Shown: positions 22,101 to 37,100 of the stretch, piece after piece
Layout of the letters: each line of letters opens with the position of its first letter
Position numbering within the stretch: position 1 is the first letter of the stretch
Assembly: GCA_963930775.1 (NCBI GenBank)
Contig: OZ005697.1
Location: 3,246,292 to 3,310,291 of the forward strand
Length of the DNA stretch: 64,000 bases
Direction: 5' to 3'
DNA from: Cliona cf. orientalis
Taxonomy: Eukaryota; Porifera; Demospongiae; Clionaida; Clionaidae
Notes under the pieces: model-generated
The model's input: only the letters and a program-made list of their open reading frames with translations
The model's database searches: none
Told to the model about the DNA's origin: nothing
Position numbers and translations under genes: made by a program

Positions 22101-25100
22101 CCACCCATGCACATAACAAACTAGTAAACTTGCCCATATGCATGAGTAGTAGAACAATCATCTCTTGACATCACAGAATATTATTAACATGCAACCACTA
22201 AAGCCATGAAGCTATGAATGTTTTATCTGCACTGTCCTATCAGAGGTTTGATAGTAACTAGCTTTTAATGATATTCAAGTCCATGTACAAGGGTGGTTAT
22301 GATGTCCAATTTGGAAAGAGATGTTTATAATACTACTACTATCAAGAGTGTATTAGGAAAAGTACATAGCTCCTATATGTTAGTATTGCGCTTATGCTGT
22401 GTGATGGTGGCGTCACAGCACGTAGTAGATACCAGACAAATGCTGTACAAGTACATGATTTTGTGAAAACTGTGTGGCCACAAGCCTGTGAATAATACTG
22501 TAGGGTAGTCCCTTGGTGGGGTAGTTCTAGTAAGACACTGTGCAGCACACCTGCAACCACACAGCCATGTGTATGATCACTGTGTAAACGAAACATGGAT
22601 TCTGCATAGCTATGGTTAGGCTGGCACACGTAGGATGACGCCACCATTTCATAGTGTAGAGCTTGCTCGCCCACGCAGTTCCTAATACACTCTCGCTACT
22701 ATGTGTGTGCATACTCCTGGTAATATACTCCTGACGATAGCTACTTTGATTCTCAGTTTTTTTCAAGCCATTTCAAACTGGGTTGAATGCACGATCAAGT
22801 GATTAGCCACGCTCCTTAAATAAGCCATTGGTACCATGAATGCATGTGCGTACTTCTAGTTTTACTGTAATAGTTGACTATATTGGATTAGATTCTAGAT
22901 TCATGGTTGAATACATAGATTGCTACATATCCCCACTTCATCAGTACATGGAAATTGTATTATTCATAGGCCTCTGGTAGCTATCCCTACAAACTGTAAT
23001 TTTAATGGCTCAACAACATGTAGTGACAAGATTTGTAGGGATAACTTATCACATCACTGTACTTCCCTATATGCTTGTGGGAGTCAACATCTACAGGTGC
23101 ATGATATTACCGAGACTTGAAAAGCAAGTGTAGGGATGTATAGTGGATGTGATAAGTTATCCCTACAAATCTTGTCGGGGTACTTTTTGGCACTACCATC
23201 CCTACTTCATCTGTTAATTTTTTTACATTATGTTTAATTATTCAAACAATAGTTATTGCTATATTGGCATATAAATACTTGTTACTGTTCTGTTTTTTTT
23301 ATTGCCTTCAGGGTAATTAATTCATATTCACTTTCATCGATAGCTATATTATACCACCTGACTAGTCTTGTGTCCAGCCCTTCTAGCCACAAATGCACAT
23401 GCTCAATAGAATGTTCCAGAATATGTGAGCGAATTTGAGAAAAGGGGTAACTTCGCGCAAAACGCGATTTTTTGTCACTTTTCAGCTTACCACCATTTCA
23501 AGCCAGTAAGAGCCCTAGGCTTCAGACTTGGTTTGCAAGCAGTTTGGACCTTCTACTTCACAGATCCAACGTTAGAAGTCTGAGCAAGCCTCCTGTCCCG
23601 AGCGGTGAGCCGCCAAAGAGGGCCATAAAACGGCGTTTTTCGAACGCGATCGACGTGCGCGCTTGCCCCGCCCATACCGGACGTGGGCGGGGCTCGCGAT
23701 TTGCAGCGAGTGTAGTAGGATGATGGAAGAATATTCATGCCAGGTTTGAAGTTCATAGCTGCTATGGTTCCAAAGTTATAAGCGTTTTAAAACCAAAATT
23801 CGGGAAATGCGCGAAGTTACCCCTTTTCTCAAATTCGCTCACATATAGGTAAAGGGCAGTTTCAGCCACTGCAGTTGCAATTACACTAGCACTCTGGTCT
23901 ATGGCTGTGCACCCTGTAGCACAGTATACAACTGTGCCTCATCACAGGCAAGACCAGTCTGCATGTATGTACATGCAGTTGTAGCTACTACTTTTGTGGG
24001 TCCTAAATGCCAAAATAAAACAATCACGTGCAGCAGGGGGTGAGCGAAGCGATCCCCACTGCTTGTTACATCCCAAATCCCAATTAACAAAAAACAATTT
24101 GGCCAACCGATGAGGTAATTATGATGAAATGATGATGAAACGGTTCAAACCTATGATGAAAGTTATGAGGTAATTACTGTGAAACTGTTTCAAAACGTTT
24201 AGCGTGCCTGAAAAGTTGTTGGGACCCAAAATTTGAACCTAGTGTAGAAGAGATTGTGGACTATCGATGATATAATATGAAGATTTTCTCAGCTCGCTTT
24301 TTTTGGTGAGCTTGCACTCGGGGAATTTCCCTATTCAGTCTAGCACATGGCAGGTGGAGGTCACATTCGGGTCAACTGGCTTAAGCCATGCACCCCAATA
24401 GTATTCAATACAGAGCATGCTCAGTTTGTTGATGTGCTGAGGTCGACAATGAGCGGCGTACAGTAGTGCGGTGTAATACTTTTCATGAGGGATGAGGGAT
24501 GTAGTCTAAGTTTTTCATTATGTCCTCAGTAACAATTTACTTTTGGCGATTATTAGGCAATTATGAGTAACTATGATGAAACCTATGGTGTACTCTATGA
24601 GAGAAAATTCAGGGCCTTGATGGGGCCTTTCTGATACTTAAATTCGGTGAATACGTGGAGTATCTTGCGCATGTATCCAGTGAATACCTTGCAAGCAGCG
24701 TGTTGCCTTCTATGACGAGCAGCAACAGCCAAACTTAATTCATGCATTCTCTAAGCTGATGTAATCCCATGGATATATATAGATAGCCCTGTGCTATATA
24801 TAGCAAGCACCATGATGATGAGTAGCGTGCCACCAGAAGCTGTACTTCGCTGTTGAATTCTTCTCTGTGATTGTAGCTTTGAAACTTTTTGCTATCGAGG
24901 TCGAGAGCCACTCTCAGACTCCCAATAGTCCGAGTCTAGTCTGCAACTGAGTCACCTACATCAATGCATGATGTATACCGTGACTACAGAGCACAAAATA
25001 ACAGCCAGCCATCGGGCATTTTCCGTGCATTTCAACCAGATGGCCGCTCAAGCTACTTCTTGGTCGGTCATAGTGTCCAGGCAAAAGTTTCCAAAGTTAT

Positions 25101-28100
25101 AAGACTACCAGTATGGTTCGGATAGAAATATCTACTCTCATTTATACAGTCTACTAGAATTTTATCTTACTTTTTATATAAAAAAAAAACGAGCAAACGA
25201 GCTCCTTTGCAGTCGTTCTTGCTGTTCAATTTCTCAGTAGCCAAACATGATAAGTCAAAGTGCTATTATTGTGCAAGATGTCCACGTGTACCTGTGGCTA
25301 AACTAATTGACCTTGTTTATGGCTTCCTAGTATATACAGCCCACTAGCACTTGTACTCCCAGTTGTACAGGGATCTGGACTCAATGGCATATCCTAGCAA
25401 ACGGAGCAAACGACCGACCAACTTGGAAATTGGTTGGCCATCATATATGGCCACCCATTTTGAAAACCTTATTTTGTCCTCTGGACTAAACTCAGGTCAT
25501 CGGGAGTGTAAATCCACTATGTTCACGACCTTTACCACACACCACTTCCACTATGCAGCTACTGAGGATATGGTCAAGTTTTCATTATACTATACAACGA
25601 AAAATTTTAATTTTTAAGATGATTATTTTTCTTATATAGTCGGTGTCATTACATGAGGGCATGGATACGCATCTTGGATGCACCCAATTGCTATGCAGAA
25701 AGCGCAGCGCAGGCAGAGAGAAAGTCCACACTAAAACATCTTATGTTCTGTCAGCCATGGACACATTTTGACCATACCTAGTTCATGCCATATGCTATTT
25801 TAACTGTATATGTTTGAATTCTATCATACGTGCCACGCATCTCCATGAATGGTACGTGCCATGTTATAACGTAGGACGGGTTTTAATTGCGTAGTTTAAT
25901 AATTGCGTTTTAGTCAAGTCAGGCCAAATTGCGAATCCAATAATTGCGATGGACGACCCATACCGTACTGTAGTATAAGTGCATGTTTATGTTTACGAAT
26001 CTATTAACTGCGAAACGTAGAAAAATTTGCAATTCGCAGTTAATAGATACTCGCAATTAAAACCCGACCTACGGTATCTATAGTATCCACTTGAAATACT
26101 GTCTTGACAATGGAGTCCGAGTGCTATGTTTGTCTCGATGCCTGATTTGTAGATGGTTAAATATCAGTGATATTGAAAGCTTACAACGACCTTTAAACAT
26201 ATCCTTGCCCTTGCCAGTTATAATGTAGCACACCGCCTTCATCTGAACTTTACAGACACTAGTATAACCCAAACACTGGGCAGCTTCAATGATTGCTTGC
26301 TGAATGACACAGTAATGACTGGCTACCAACTTGACAAAAACTGACTCACTGTTCTGTCAAATGGACCTGTGCATGTGTGGAGGTCAATGTGTCTTTTTGT
26401 TCCTATACTGTCACGATAGTGATGCTCTTTGGCTATAGTCAGTTTGTGGATACATTCATAGTTTGGCATTACACAACTTCGACCCATTACCTAATCTCAA
26501 ATTTCTTGCAATGAGGAGAGAAGCAGGGGGCGGGGGGAGGGAGTGCAATTGATGGTATGTCCCTGTCCCACCCCTGTATATTACTTAATACTGTAGATCT
26601 GGAAATTTTTGTGTAAAGAAACTTTCGTATGATACATTTTCGTATAAAAATTTTTTTGTAGGAATGACCCCTTACCGCATTAGCGATAATAGTGCATGCT
26701 AATTTTCGTAAGATTAATTTCGTAGCCGCCATCGACTATGAAGATATTTTTACAACGAAAATTTCGAGTCCAGATTTACGGTATGTGGTCAGTATGATCA
26801 AGAACATTTGCATGCCTATACAAGGAGTGAGCGAGTGAGCGAACCCCTTGTATCAACCCAAGCTTGAGGTCTTAGACTAGAACATCTCATATCCCATGTG
26901 TTGACAACTCTAACCTACTGGTATGTGCACCATGAGCAGAAAGCACATGGGCTAGCCATAGAGCACGTATGCATCCTGGCTGATCATGTGACTTTGTCAT
27001 TCAGCTAGCTAGAGAAACTCGTTAATACTCTTGCAGCTTCTCTCGCAAGGCCTCCCAAGAAAAGACGCTTAGAATAGAATTGCCAGTGGACAACAACGTC
27101 ATCAACTCCTGAATGTCGCTCCTTTGCATTTACCATGCAGGCCACCGTATGTATGTGCACACTTCATCTGTCCTGGGGAGCTATTGCCAATATCGGTAGA
27201 CTCTATAAGTAGGGATGGCCCGGATATGCCATATGTGTAATACATTATAAATACCCAAATATCTCAAAATAGGTAATTTTGTGAAATTTCTAAGTGTGAA
27301 AATCAGATGATCTCCAGCAAATTGTGCATCTAACAAGACCAAGATCATTCATCAAAACAATTGTATACGTCAGAACCAGATGTTCAAAAAATGGGCCATT
27401 TGTCAATCTTTCTTTCTTCTTTCTTTCTTTCTTTCTTTCTCATTTCCAGGGCTAACTCGAGACTGTCTGGATCTCCCACCTTAATTCTCGTATAAATCCA
27501 CTCTATTTTGTAGCGCGCAGTGCAGTGGCATGCTAGTTTGGCGTTATCTCAACAGTTACGTAATAGTGGGTGTGTACGGCGCATTATCGAATGGGTGTGT
27601 CTGATACGCCATTTTGTGATAATAATGCGCATGCTCGGAATATGTTGCCATGGTGAAGTCATGTGACAGCGCCTGGCCCTAGGCGCCGGCCTAGGCAAGC
27701 TAGCTAGCTCGTACATCGCTAGCGCGTGCAAAGGGGCGCTGGACCAATCATGGATATGAAGGTTCAAGGCTCGAGGAGCGGTAAGGCGTTAGGCTGTGAT
27801 AGGCGAGCTATATACTCGCTAGCGCTTGTAGCGCTAGTGCTATGCAGGATCGATCATAGATACCATCATACGAAGGCACAAGGCTCGAGCAGCGGTATTA
27901 AACGTATAGATCATAAAAATTAATACCGTAAACTCTGGTTATTAAGCGCACCTCGCTATTAAGCGCACATTATTTATTAAGCGCATGCCCTCTTCTTATC
28001 ATAAGCTATTGTTTATTAAGCGCATGCGCTTAATAGGCGTGGCGTTCTATGAACCTGACCTTGACCGGCTGGAAAGTATTTGGAGTCAGGTATCTTTGGA

Positions 28101-31100
28101 GAAATGATGGCCACGAATAACGTTATCATGCAAGAAGATAGACAAATCGCCAGCACTCGTCATCTTGAGCGGCAACTGTAAACGCTAAAGTGCTCGATCG
28201 ATCGAGTGCTAGCGGGCCCGGGCCTCGCATCCATCACGTGCCCAAACGTTTGTGGGCGTGGTTATGTGCCATATAAGCGCATATCCTTTATTAAGCGCAT
28301 ACTGTCATACCGTTTACCGCTATAAGCGCATGCGCTTATTAACCAGGGTCTACGGTATGCCGGGTAGCTAGCTGCTGCCAACAGTAAAAGTTAGAACTTG
28401 GTTTTCTCCCTAAGCGGAAAAGTTTTATCACTACTTGGGCCGCCTAAAGCAGCCTTCTTTGTCATCCTATTCATTGTCATTGAAAATTGTTATGAACGCA
28501 AGTTAATGAGGGGCGTGGCAAAGAATTTTGCGCACTTCCCATCCACTTAATCAGAAGTTGTGAGCAAACCATGTAAGATGGCATTGATAAATTACACTAA
28601 GTGCAATAAAAAAGAACAGAAACAAATATAAAAAAAAATTGAATAAAATTGAAGAATGAAGTAGGGATGGCAGGATCAAAAAGTACACGAACAAGAGATA
28701 ATCGCATCTACTATACATCCCTACGCTTGCTTTTTGAGGGGTGCAAAAATAGCCAGTAATAATGGGATTGAATAAAAAATTGATAAACCCGAACCATCGT
28801 GACAACTAGGGAACAACCTGCACGAATGTCTCCCACATACCGCACTCAACAAACATGTCAACCATGATTAACAGGTGCACAATAGTAGAGAAAAGCAAGC
28901 GTAGGCATGTATAGTAGATGCGATTATCTCTTGTTTGTGTACTTTTTGATCCTGCCATCCGTACTTCATTCTTCAATTTTATTCAATTGTTTTTATACTT
29001 GTAATAATATATAAGTGGACATGCAAAACTGCTCAGAGCACCTGCACCCATAGTTTTGCACCATGGTGCTTTTTGAAGAAGCTGGCGAATGTCCCCAAGG
29101 AGGCTACTAGCTGTGAGGGAAGCTGCATGACTTGATGTCAGCACCGTAGTGCGGATTTCGATACTATAACAGTACTAGACTAAGGGTTGTTGCTGCTGTC
29201 AGTGTGAGTCATTGTATTGTCGTTGCCTGCTTATGCAGCTGGATGCCATATTATGCAACACGCCAAGGGTTTTGTGCTCTAGAGAGCTCTAGTCTTCATG
29301 GTTATAAATTTTATGGTAGCCACCAATATGATTAACTTAAAGGGGCACGGTGCTACACAATGATTACCGTATTGTCTCTAATTTAACGGACATCTCTAAT
29401 TATCCGGACACCATTTCGAATTATTTTTTACCTCTAATTACACCGGACAGTCAATGAAGTTTGAGTTTTTGTTGTTCTAATTATCCGGACATTGTTGGAC
29501 AGCTCGCGCTAGCGTGGTACTGATCGAGCAAAATTTGCAATGGATAGCTACTTTTTTGGTGGTAATGAAGGAGGCGAGCTGTTCTCTTTCCCACCATGAA
29601 CAGGGAGCTCCAGGTACCGCCTCATTTTCTCAATCTCTGCAGCTGCTCGATCGCACGACCATTTGACCGAATGCGCATGTGCGAAAGCGTGTTCTAATTC
29701 ATCGGACACTTCGAACGCCGGCTATTTTCGTGTGCTCTAATTATAGCGGACATTGGCCAAAATAATTATTTTCTGGTGTCCGTTAAATTAGAGGTAATAC
29801 GGTATGTAATAATTGATACACAATCTGAAGCAGTTTCTTTTGTCGCTGAGCCTTTCTGCAAAGAATTTCCAATAAATAGCGAGCACAATAATATCACTAC
29901 ACACTAATAATATGGTATTCTAATATGCCTTTTTGTATCCAGTTGCGACGGTGAATGTATTTTGGAACTGTGTGATTCAGCGATCAAACCTGCTCCACTA
30001 TCAAGATTTGTCACATATGCTTGTATACGTGGGTTGCAAGACTTTAAAATTGCATATGCAACTCAGGCAGCAGAAATGGAAAAGAAAATTGGAGCTAAAA
30101 TCTACAAGAAAGGTGGTGTTCGGAGGGTGCATTGCAGGGCACACATTCTTCACATGAACTACTCTGAAATTGATACTGAACAAAAATTGTATATAGCATT
30201 TGATGAACATTGCAATCATTTTTTTCAAGCATATTTTGAGCCTGATATCAGAAGAAATAAATATATAAAGGTTGAAATTGAATTTCAATTAAAAACTCGT
30301 ATTTTGGAAATTTACGGAAATCTGTTGAGAATCTTCCTACAGAAGTTATCCCAAGGATTATACCCAGAAATCATCAGGCATTCTCACATGAAGTACCTAC
30401 AGTGGTGACTAATCATGAAATGGATCTTGATGCTGAGCAACAAATGGCACTTAATGCAATTCTTGTACCAGCTCATCAAAATAGCCTTCCCATCCTAATC
30501 AGTGGTCCCTTTGGAACAGGAAAAACTCGTATTATGGCCCTTGCAGCTCATATGCATTTTCAACGAGCTCACTCAGCTTGTATCTTAGTATGTACACAGC
30601 AGAGAGAGTCTGCTGACAATTTTATGCTTATGTATCGTGAAGTGGTATCAAAATCTGGCTCTGACGATGTTAATGTGACAAACATTATTCTTAGAGATTA
30701 TGGATATCGTAGAAGAGAGTTACAGAAATTTTATATTAAGCCAGAGGAATTATCAAGATGCCTCCGTAATTCTAAAGACAACATGCATATGCTTGTTGTC
30801 ACTACTTGCTTGACCGCTCACCACCTGGTGGACGAGAATATTAACTTCACCTGCATCTTTGTTGATGAAGGAGCACAAATGCGTGAACCAGAAGCAATTG
30901 CAGCTCTCAGAATGGCAAATAAAATGACTACTCTTGTAATTGCTGGTGATCCTCAACAGGTATAACCCCTAAAATAAGCTAAAATATAGCTGGAGAATTT
31001 GGTGGAGTTGGGCATTTTACAATCACCACATTAAAATTTCTTTACTCTCCTAAGTATGCAATAATTGCCCATTTGAAACTATATAACAAATTTAATCGTA

Positions 31101-34100
31101 TACCTCATTTTACAGGTTGGTCCTGCTATGCTCGTATTTGGTGAGGAAGCAAAGAAAGGTGGTCTGAACAAATCTCTGTTGGAAAGACTAGTTCTTGAGT
31201 ATAAAGAAATGGATAAAAATTTTGAATCACCAGTGTCTCAGAATTATCACATTACATTGGCAACTAATTATCGATGTCACGATGATATACGAAAACTCTC
31301 TGCTAGGCTTTTCTACCGTGAGATACCCCCAAAAAGTCCACTCAAACCCAATGACCAACCTGGTGCTTTTGGATTTCATGGATCACAGTCGTCAATTCAT
31401 TTTATGTGCTCAAGTATTATGGATAATGAGCAGCAAAGTGGTGTAGTAAATGAAGCAGAGGCAACAAGTGTTGTTAATTTGCTTGTGGAAATCTTGCAGT
31501 CCTGGCCCAGATATGGAGGAATCAAAGCAGGTGATTTTGATCCATGGCGTGTGTGTATCATGAGCAAAAGTCGAAGTCAGGTAAGTATTGATCTGACATA
31601 CATAGTAGAATACAGTGGAACCCCTCTATAACGGCCACCATTGGGGAATGAGGTAGTGGCCTTTATAGAGGGGTGGCCTTAACTCAGGGGTTTTTTCCAT
31701 AAATTGATAAAACAACAACACAACTTGAATTATGCAATAAAAATATTAAGTAGGATTAAAATATTCTTTAAGTGTGCTCTGCCTAGCAGAATTAAGGCTT
31801 GTACAGTGAAGGAAGGTTAGCCTGTTTGCTGATGCTGCAATCCTCGTTGCCTCTTCTGAGTACCCTCTGCTGTCCAAGAAGGTTTGAACATCTTCCAATG
31901 ACGCTATTGCATCTTGAAACCTTGCTATCTTCGCAGGAGGCGGATCTGCATCAAACTCTTCCTCGGGATCACCTTGCTCAGCGTCTGCTGGAGATGACCC
32001 AAGTTCAGAAAAGAATTGATTCTCCCAGTCATCGTCATACTGTTGACAAGTGGGTAGATTATCCTCACCATTGATATACTCTTCCATTGAGCAGTTAGTA
32101 GTATCTGGCCCGAGTGAAATTTGATCAACAAGGTCATTCAATTCTTCTTGAGCCTCTACCTCGTCAAAAGGATCCTCGGTTTCATAAGCACGGCTAACCA
32201 CAGAGAAGCTGGATCCAGTAATGCCAGAATTTCTGAAACACTTCATAATAGTCTCTTCTTTAACAGATTCCCATGCTTCAGCTACCCACCTTATGGCTTT
32301 GAGTACATCTACAGACTTGACTATTTGCGAAGCAGTATCATTGGTTTCATCAATCTTTGAGAGAACAAAGCGCAGTAGGAGTCTCCTATAGTGAACTTTG
32401 AAATTTTGAATTATGCCTAAGTCAAGGGGTTGTATATGTGATGTTGTATTTGGGGGGAGGAATATAATTTTGATGTTTGAGTATTTTCCTTTTAGCTCAT
32501 GAGGGTGGCATCCAGCATTGTCCATTATCAGCACTACTGATCGAGAGCGTGAAGAGAGGCGACGATTCAGCTTAGTAAGGACCTCGTCCAATATTTCTCC
32601 ATTCATCCACGCATTAGCCTGGCTGTAGTAAGTCACTGGTAGCTTAGATACATTTATACCTTTAAAACATCTCGGTTTTTCTGCTTTCCAAATCACGATA
32701 GCAGATTCTTTTCCACCAGCAGCATTAGCAATTAAAGCAATTGTAAATCTCTGCTTAGCTTTTTTCCCGCCCTTGCACTGAGATCCCTTCTTTCCAAAAC
32801 CATACTCTGGAAGAGCACGCCAAAAACATCCAGTTTCATCTAGATTCCAAATATTTTCGGCGGAATACCCCACTAGAAGCTCAGGAATCCGTTCTTTCCA
32901 TGATGCTATAGTATCCCCAGATACATCACCTGACTCTCCATTAATTTTCATCTTGTGAATATCGTATCGCTTTTTCCATCGATCTAACCATCCGTTAGAT
33001 CCCTTGAATTTATCATTACCCAGTTGTTCAGCAATCTGCTTAGCTTTCTCGCACAACTGGGGTCCATCGGGATAGATATTATGAGTAGTAGCTAGCAAAT
33101 ACCAGTTGTGAAGGGATTCATTTATTTCAGCAAACTCGCACGTACGAGACCTTTTTCTTAACAGAACACAATCACTTGAAACATTTGATTCATACTGTTT
33201 AAGTAGGCTTTCTTTTTCGGACAGTATTGTGTTCACTTGTGTCTTGCCACATCCAAATTTCTCTGCTAGAGCCCTGCTGCCCAAACGGGTCTTCTCGGCC
33301 AAATCGATCAATTCACACTTCTTGGCCAAAGTGAGAGTATTCCTAGCCTTCTTTTTGGAAGACATGCTGCTTTTGCCGGGTATGTCAGGTAGCCCGCCTA
33401 GCCACGTGGTTCTTTTTAATAGTGCCCACCACGCTGCATAATCACTGACCTTCGCTCAGCCGGTGAGCTTTGACCGTGGGAGAAGTTTGAATTGAAAGGA
33501 TAATGGCTAGCCAGCCTATTGCAAGCACTGAGATCGACAATTTCAGTTTCGACTCCTTTATCAGAGGCTATCATGCCTATATGGAGCGGTGGGACCCGTG
33601 GGTTGGAGAAGTTTTGCCCTTGGAAAGAGAGCCAACTAATCCAGAGGACAAGTGTGCTGTGGCCGTCAAGAAATGTGGCAAAATTGTTGGATTCAACCTT
33701 GCTCCTGTTGCGTCAGCCTTTTTGAAGAGAGCTTCAAACAAAGGACTTGTTGAGGTGACTGGAAATCGTGTCAACCGTGGTGCTGGCTATGGCTTGGAAA
33801 TTCCATGCCAATTTTACGGATCTACATTATACATCGAGCGACTGAAAACTATAGTACATAAGCTAATCTCAGATGGCCTATTGTAAACTGTACTGACTGA
33901 TGATTATTAATAAAAAAAGTAGGTGGAGCTGGCCGTAGTATGAGATCATGCGCACTAATGATCGTTAAAGTGGGTAGAGCTGGCCGGTGACGACCTTTAC
34001 CTTGGCTAAAGTGGGTGGAGCTGGCCGTAGTGCGAGGTCAATACGTATTGGTGAGCATCATTTGGGGCCACAATACGTGGCCGTTGTACGGAGTAGAGGG

Positions 34101-37100
34101 GTGGCCGCCAACCAGGGGTTTCTTAAGTACTACCGTATAGCGGGTAAATTTGGCGAGCATTAAATTTGGCGAATCACTCCCTTAATGATATTGGCGAATT
34201 TTAAATTTGGCGACTTGACAAATTGTGCGCGCAAGCGCATGATGCGATAAACAAGTGACGTAATGCATGGATCAGCTGGCCGGGCACTCAATTCGCCGAG
34301 CTAGCTAGCAGCTGTCAAAAATGGAGAATTTACCTATCTGAGCCCTTTCTTCTGGTGAATTACTAATGTACTTGCCTCTAGATGTCAGTGCCTCTTTCTC
34401 ACCTGAGTTCTCTACAGCAAGAACGCGCTTCACTTCTTTGTTCGCGTGGTCGAGGTCCTTCCTGCTGAGAGACAAGTAGGCACATGTTGATGACGAAGGT
34501 AGCGTCGGATGTTTAACCTGAAAGAACTTGAGCAGCGACGTTGATTCCCGACAAACGATTCTGTTATAGCTACACCAAGGTTGCGAGCAATCAATCTATG
34601 AATTCGCACTGCTCTCGTTCACATGCGCATGCGCACACGTAGTCATTACGTCATAAAAATACGTTATTTAAATATTGGCGAGTTTTAATTTGGCGATTTT
34701 CTTCAAAATTCGCCAAATTGCCAAATTAAAAACCTCGCCAAAGTTTCCCGCTATACGGTATCTTATATGGAGATGCAATCGGGACCAAGGTGAGTGGCCG
34801 TTATAGACAGGGCGGCCGCCCATCAGGGGTGGCCGTTAAGAGGGGTTCCACTGTACTATCTATTCCTAGATATGCATGCTTGCATACAGGTAGGATAAAC
34901 TATTGGTGTGTGTGTCTATATAATTGATCATTCATTTAGTTGTGATAGTGCATGATTTGATTTTCACATGCCACCTCCAACTAACTTTACTTACGAGCTT
35001 TGCTGGGTACTTATTCAGTAAGGCTAGAGGCATAGTTGAGGTGAGTATCATCATGGCAGTGTGTCTCTAAATTTACATGCTTCTTATCGATAAAGCAAAA
35101 TGTTCTTGTTTTTATTTACAAGTAATTTTCAAACCTCTAAATTTATTACTATATTGTCATAATTATGTATAGCTCCGGACAATTCGTTCCTTGATTTCCA
35201 AGCGGAGAGTAAGTAAAGAATTACAGAGAGTACGGTGTGTTCCAACCTATGCTATGCAAGGTACAATGAATATTATTATTATGGTATGATAATTATAATG
35301 CCGTGTTTATTCTAGTAGAATGCAAGTTAAAAAAAAATTACGATAGTATTATTATTGTAATAAATTTTGCGACTTTCTGGTAGAGGTCGTCATACTCTAT
35401 ATTGCATGCCCAGTAGCAATTTACTTTTCTGGTTATGAGGTAATTATAGTGTAATGTATGATGAAACATATGGTGTAATCTATGAGGTAATTGCCAGAAA
35501 ATTCAGGGCCTCCAAGGAGCCTTTCTGAGAGTCTGACTTGAAAATCGGTACAATCATACATACGCATGTCTCCAGCGAATACATTACAAGCTGGGTGCTA
35601 CTTTCTCTAACAAGTATATACCGCTGGCCAAACTTCACACGTTCTCTTGGCTGACGTAATCCCGTGGATAAATAAAGCTAGCCTTGCACTATTATAATAT
35701 AGCATGCACACTGTGTGCCATGCTTGCGACCAACCCAATGTTCAAAAGCTGTATGGCGCTGTCGAGTTCGTTTCCTCAGTCCTGTGATTGAAAATTGTCA
35801 GTGTCAAGGTCAAGAGTTGGTCTCAGACTCCATCTCTGCGATTGAGGTGCCGACATCGATGTGGCTTAGACTGTGTACACACTATATTCACGACCTTTTA
35901 CCATATGAACCATTATAATGCAGCTACTGGGCATGTGATCAAGTTTTTCATGAAGGTATATTATGAAATTCTTGCTGATTAGATTTTGCATTTAATAAGT
36001 ATATATGCTAATCACTCTTATAGTTGTATAAGGGAATATGTATAATGTAGGGAGTAATAATTTGACCCTAGTTTTTCACCTGGATTTGCTATGCATGCTT
36101 AGCTAAGTATTAGTCGCTTAGAGGTCTAGATCAATTTTTTGTGCTTGTGACAATATTATGATGACAACCAATTACTTTTGTACTCCTTATATGCATTGAT
36201 AGTCGTTTCGAAATCAAGATCAAGAGTCTCAGGAATAAAGGATCACAATGCTGAGTATAGCTCCTCTTCTGCTTATTTTAGAACACTGGGCAGCTTCAAT
36301 GATTGCTTGCTGAATGACACAGTCTATCTAATGACTACACTGATGATGCACGTCTACTAGTAAAGTGCAAAGTGCACTGTGGAGCATTGTAATCTTTTCT
36401 TGATGACGTGGCACCATTCTGCAATCTGATTGAACGTGGCAAGAGCTTGCCACACGGAACCAAAATTGAATGCGCATTTCACCACACGTGTGATAAAGAG
36501 GCTGGGCACGAGACTAATCTCAGTGTATGCACATAATATTATGGTACAGTAACACCTTAGTCCAGGGATCGTCCCAGACTGGACTACCTTAATGCATTTA
36601 TGCCCCATATCCTTGTGTCAGAGTATCCCTTTACAACACAGTAACACAATCAGTCCAGGTATCTTCCCAGGACTACCTTTAAGGTTACGGGTGACAGTTC
36701 GCCCATGCACGGGCATTTCCCATAGTGAGTAATGGATCACACCAAGGCGAACTGCAAATGAAAACTCTGCGTCAAGTTTCACGTAGATGGCTTCTCTATC
36801 TTATTACTCAGACATGTGGGCAGGGCTGGAGTTGGTGTAAATTTGAAGGCCACCTGTCAGAAAGCAACTAGATAGCCGTGATGACGACCTGGTCCACCAT
36901 TACGCTTGGCGTAAATTATCTTCTTTTGTGTAGCTTTCTCTTTCATTGTGGAGGCTCTATGAACTTGGGAACCAACTCCAGCACTGGAGTAAGTTAAGTA
37001 CTTCATAAATAAGCTATAGATGGTAGACTAGACCCCTTTGTCTAGGTAAAACTTGACGCAAAAGTTCGTGACAATGTTGGCCATTGCCTGACTTTCACGA

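Larger units (their letters stand above)
20743..29942 (+). other. 9.2-kb first intron of gene 2, filled with repeats
   Basis: The donor aggttagt at 20743 and acceptor gtatccag at 29942 join LAE(R/S) to CDGECILEL in phase 2, just as LEN(R) joins CNGEYQLVL in gene 1, where the matching intron is only 492 bp. Apart from the elements listed separately (21.05-29.8 kb) I see no gene in it. Confidence 0.8.
31613..34853. mobile_element. Tigger/pogo DNA transposon, about 3.24 kb
   Basis: Ends are CAGTGGAACCCCTCT inverted, flanked by TA (31611-31612, 34854-34855). The arms continue with 'aacggccac' motifs. It holds an intact transposase on the minus strand, a divergent second ORF on the plus strand, and a nested MITE (34131-34760). 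It lies in gene 2 intron 3, right after the SRSQ exon. Intact ORF and matching ends suggest recent activity. Confidence 0.93.

Noticed and set aside
30285-30300. Programmed -1 ribosomal frameshifting in gene 2
   Set aside because: The site is not an X-XXY-YYZ heptamer and no strong downstream structure was evident; a missing base is simpler.
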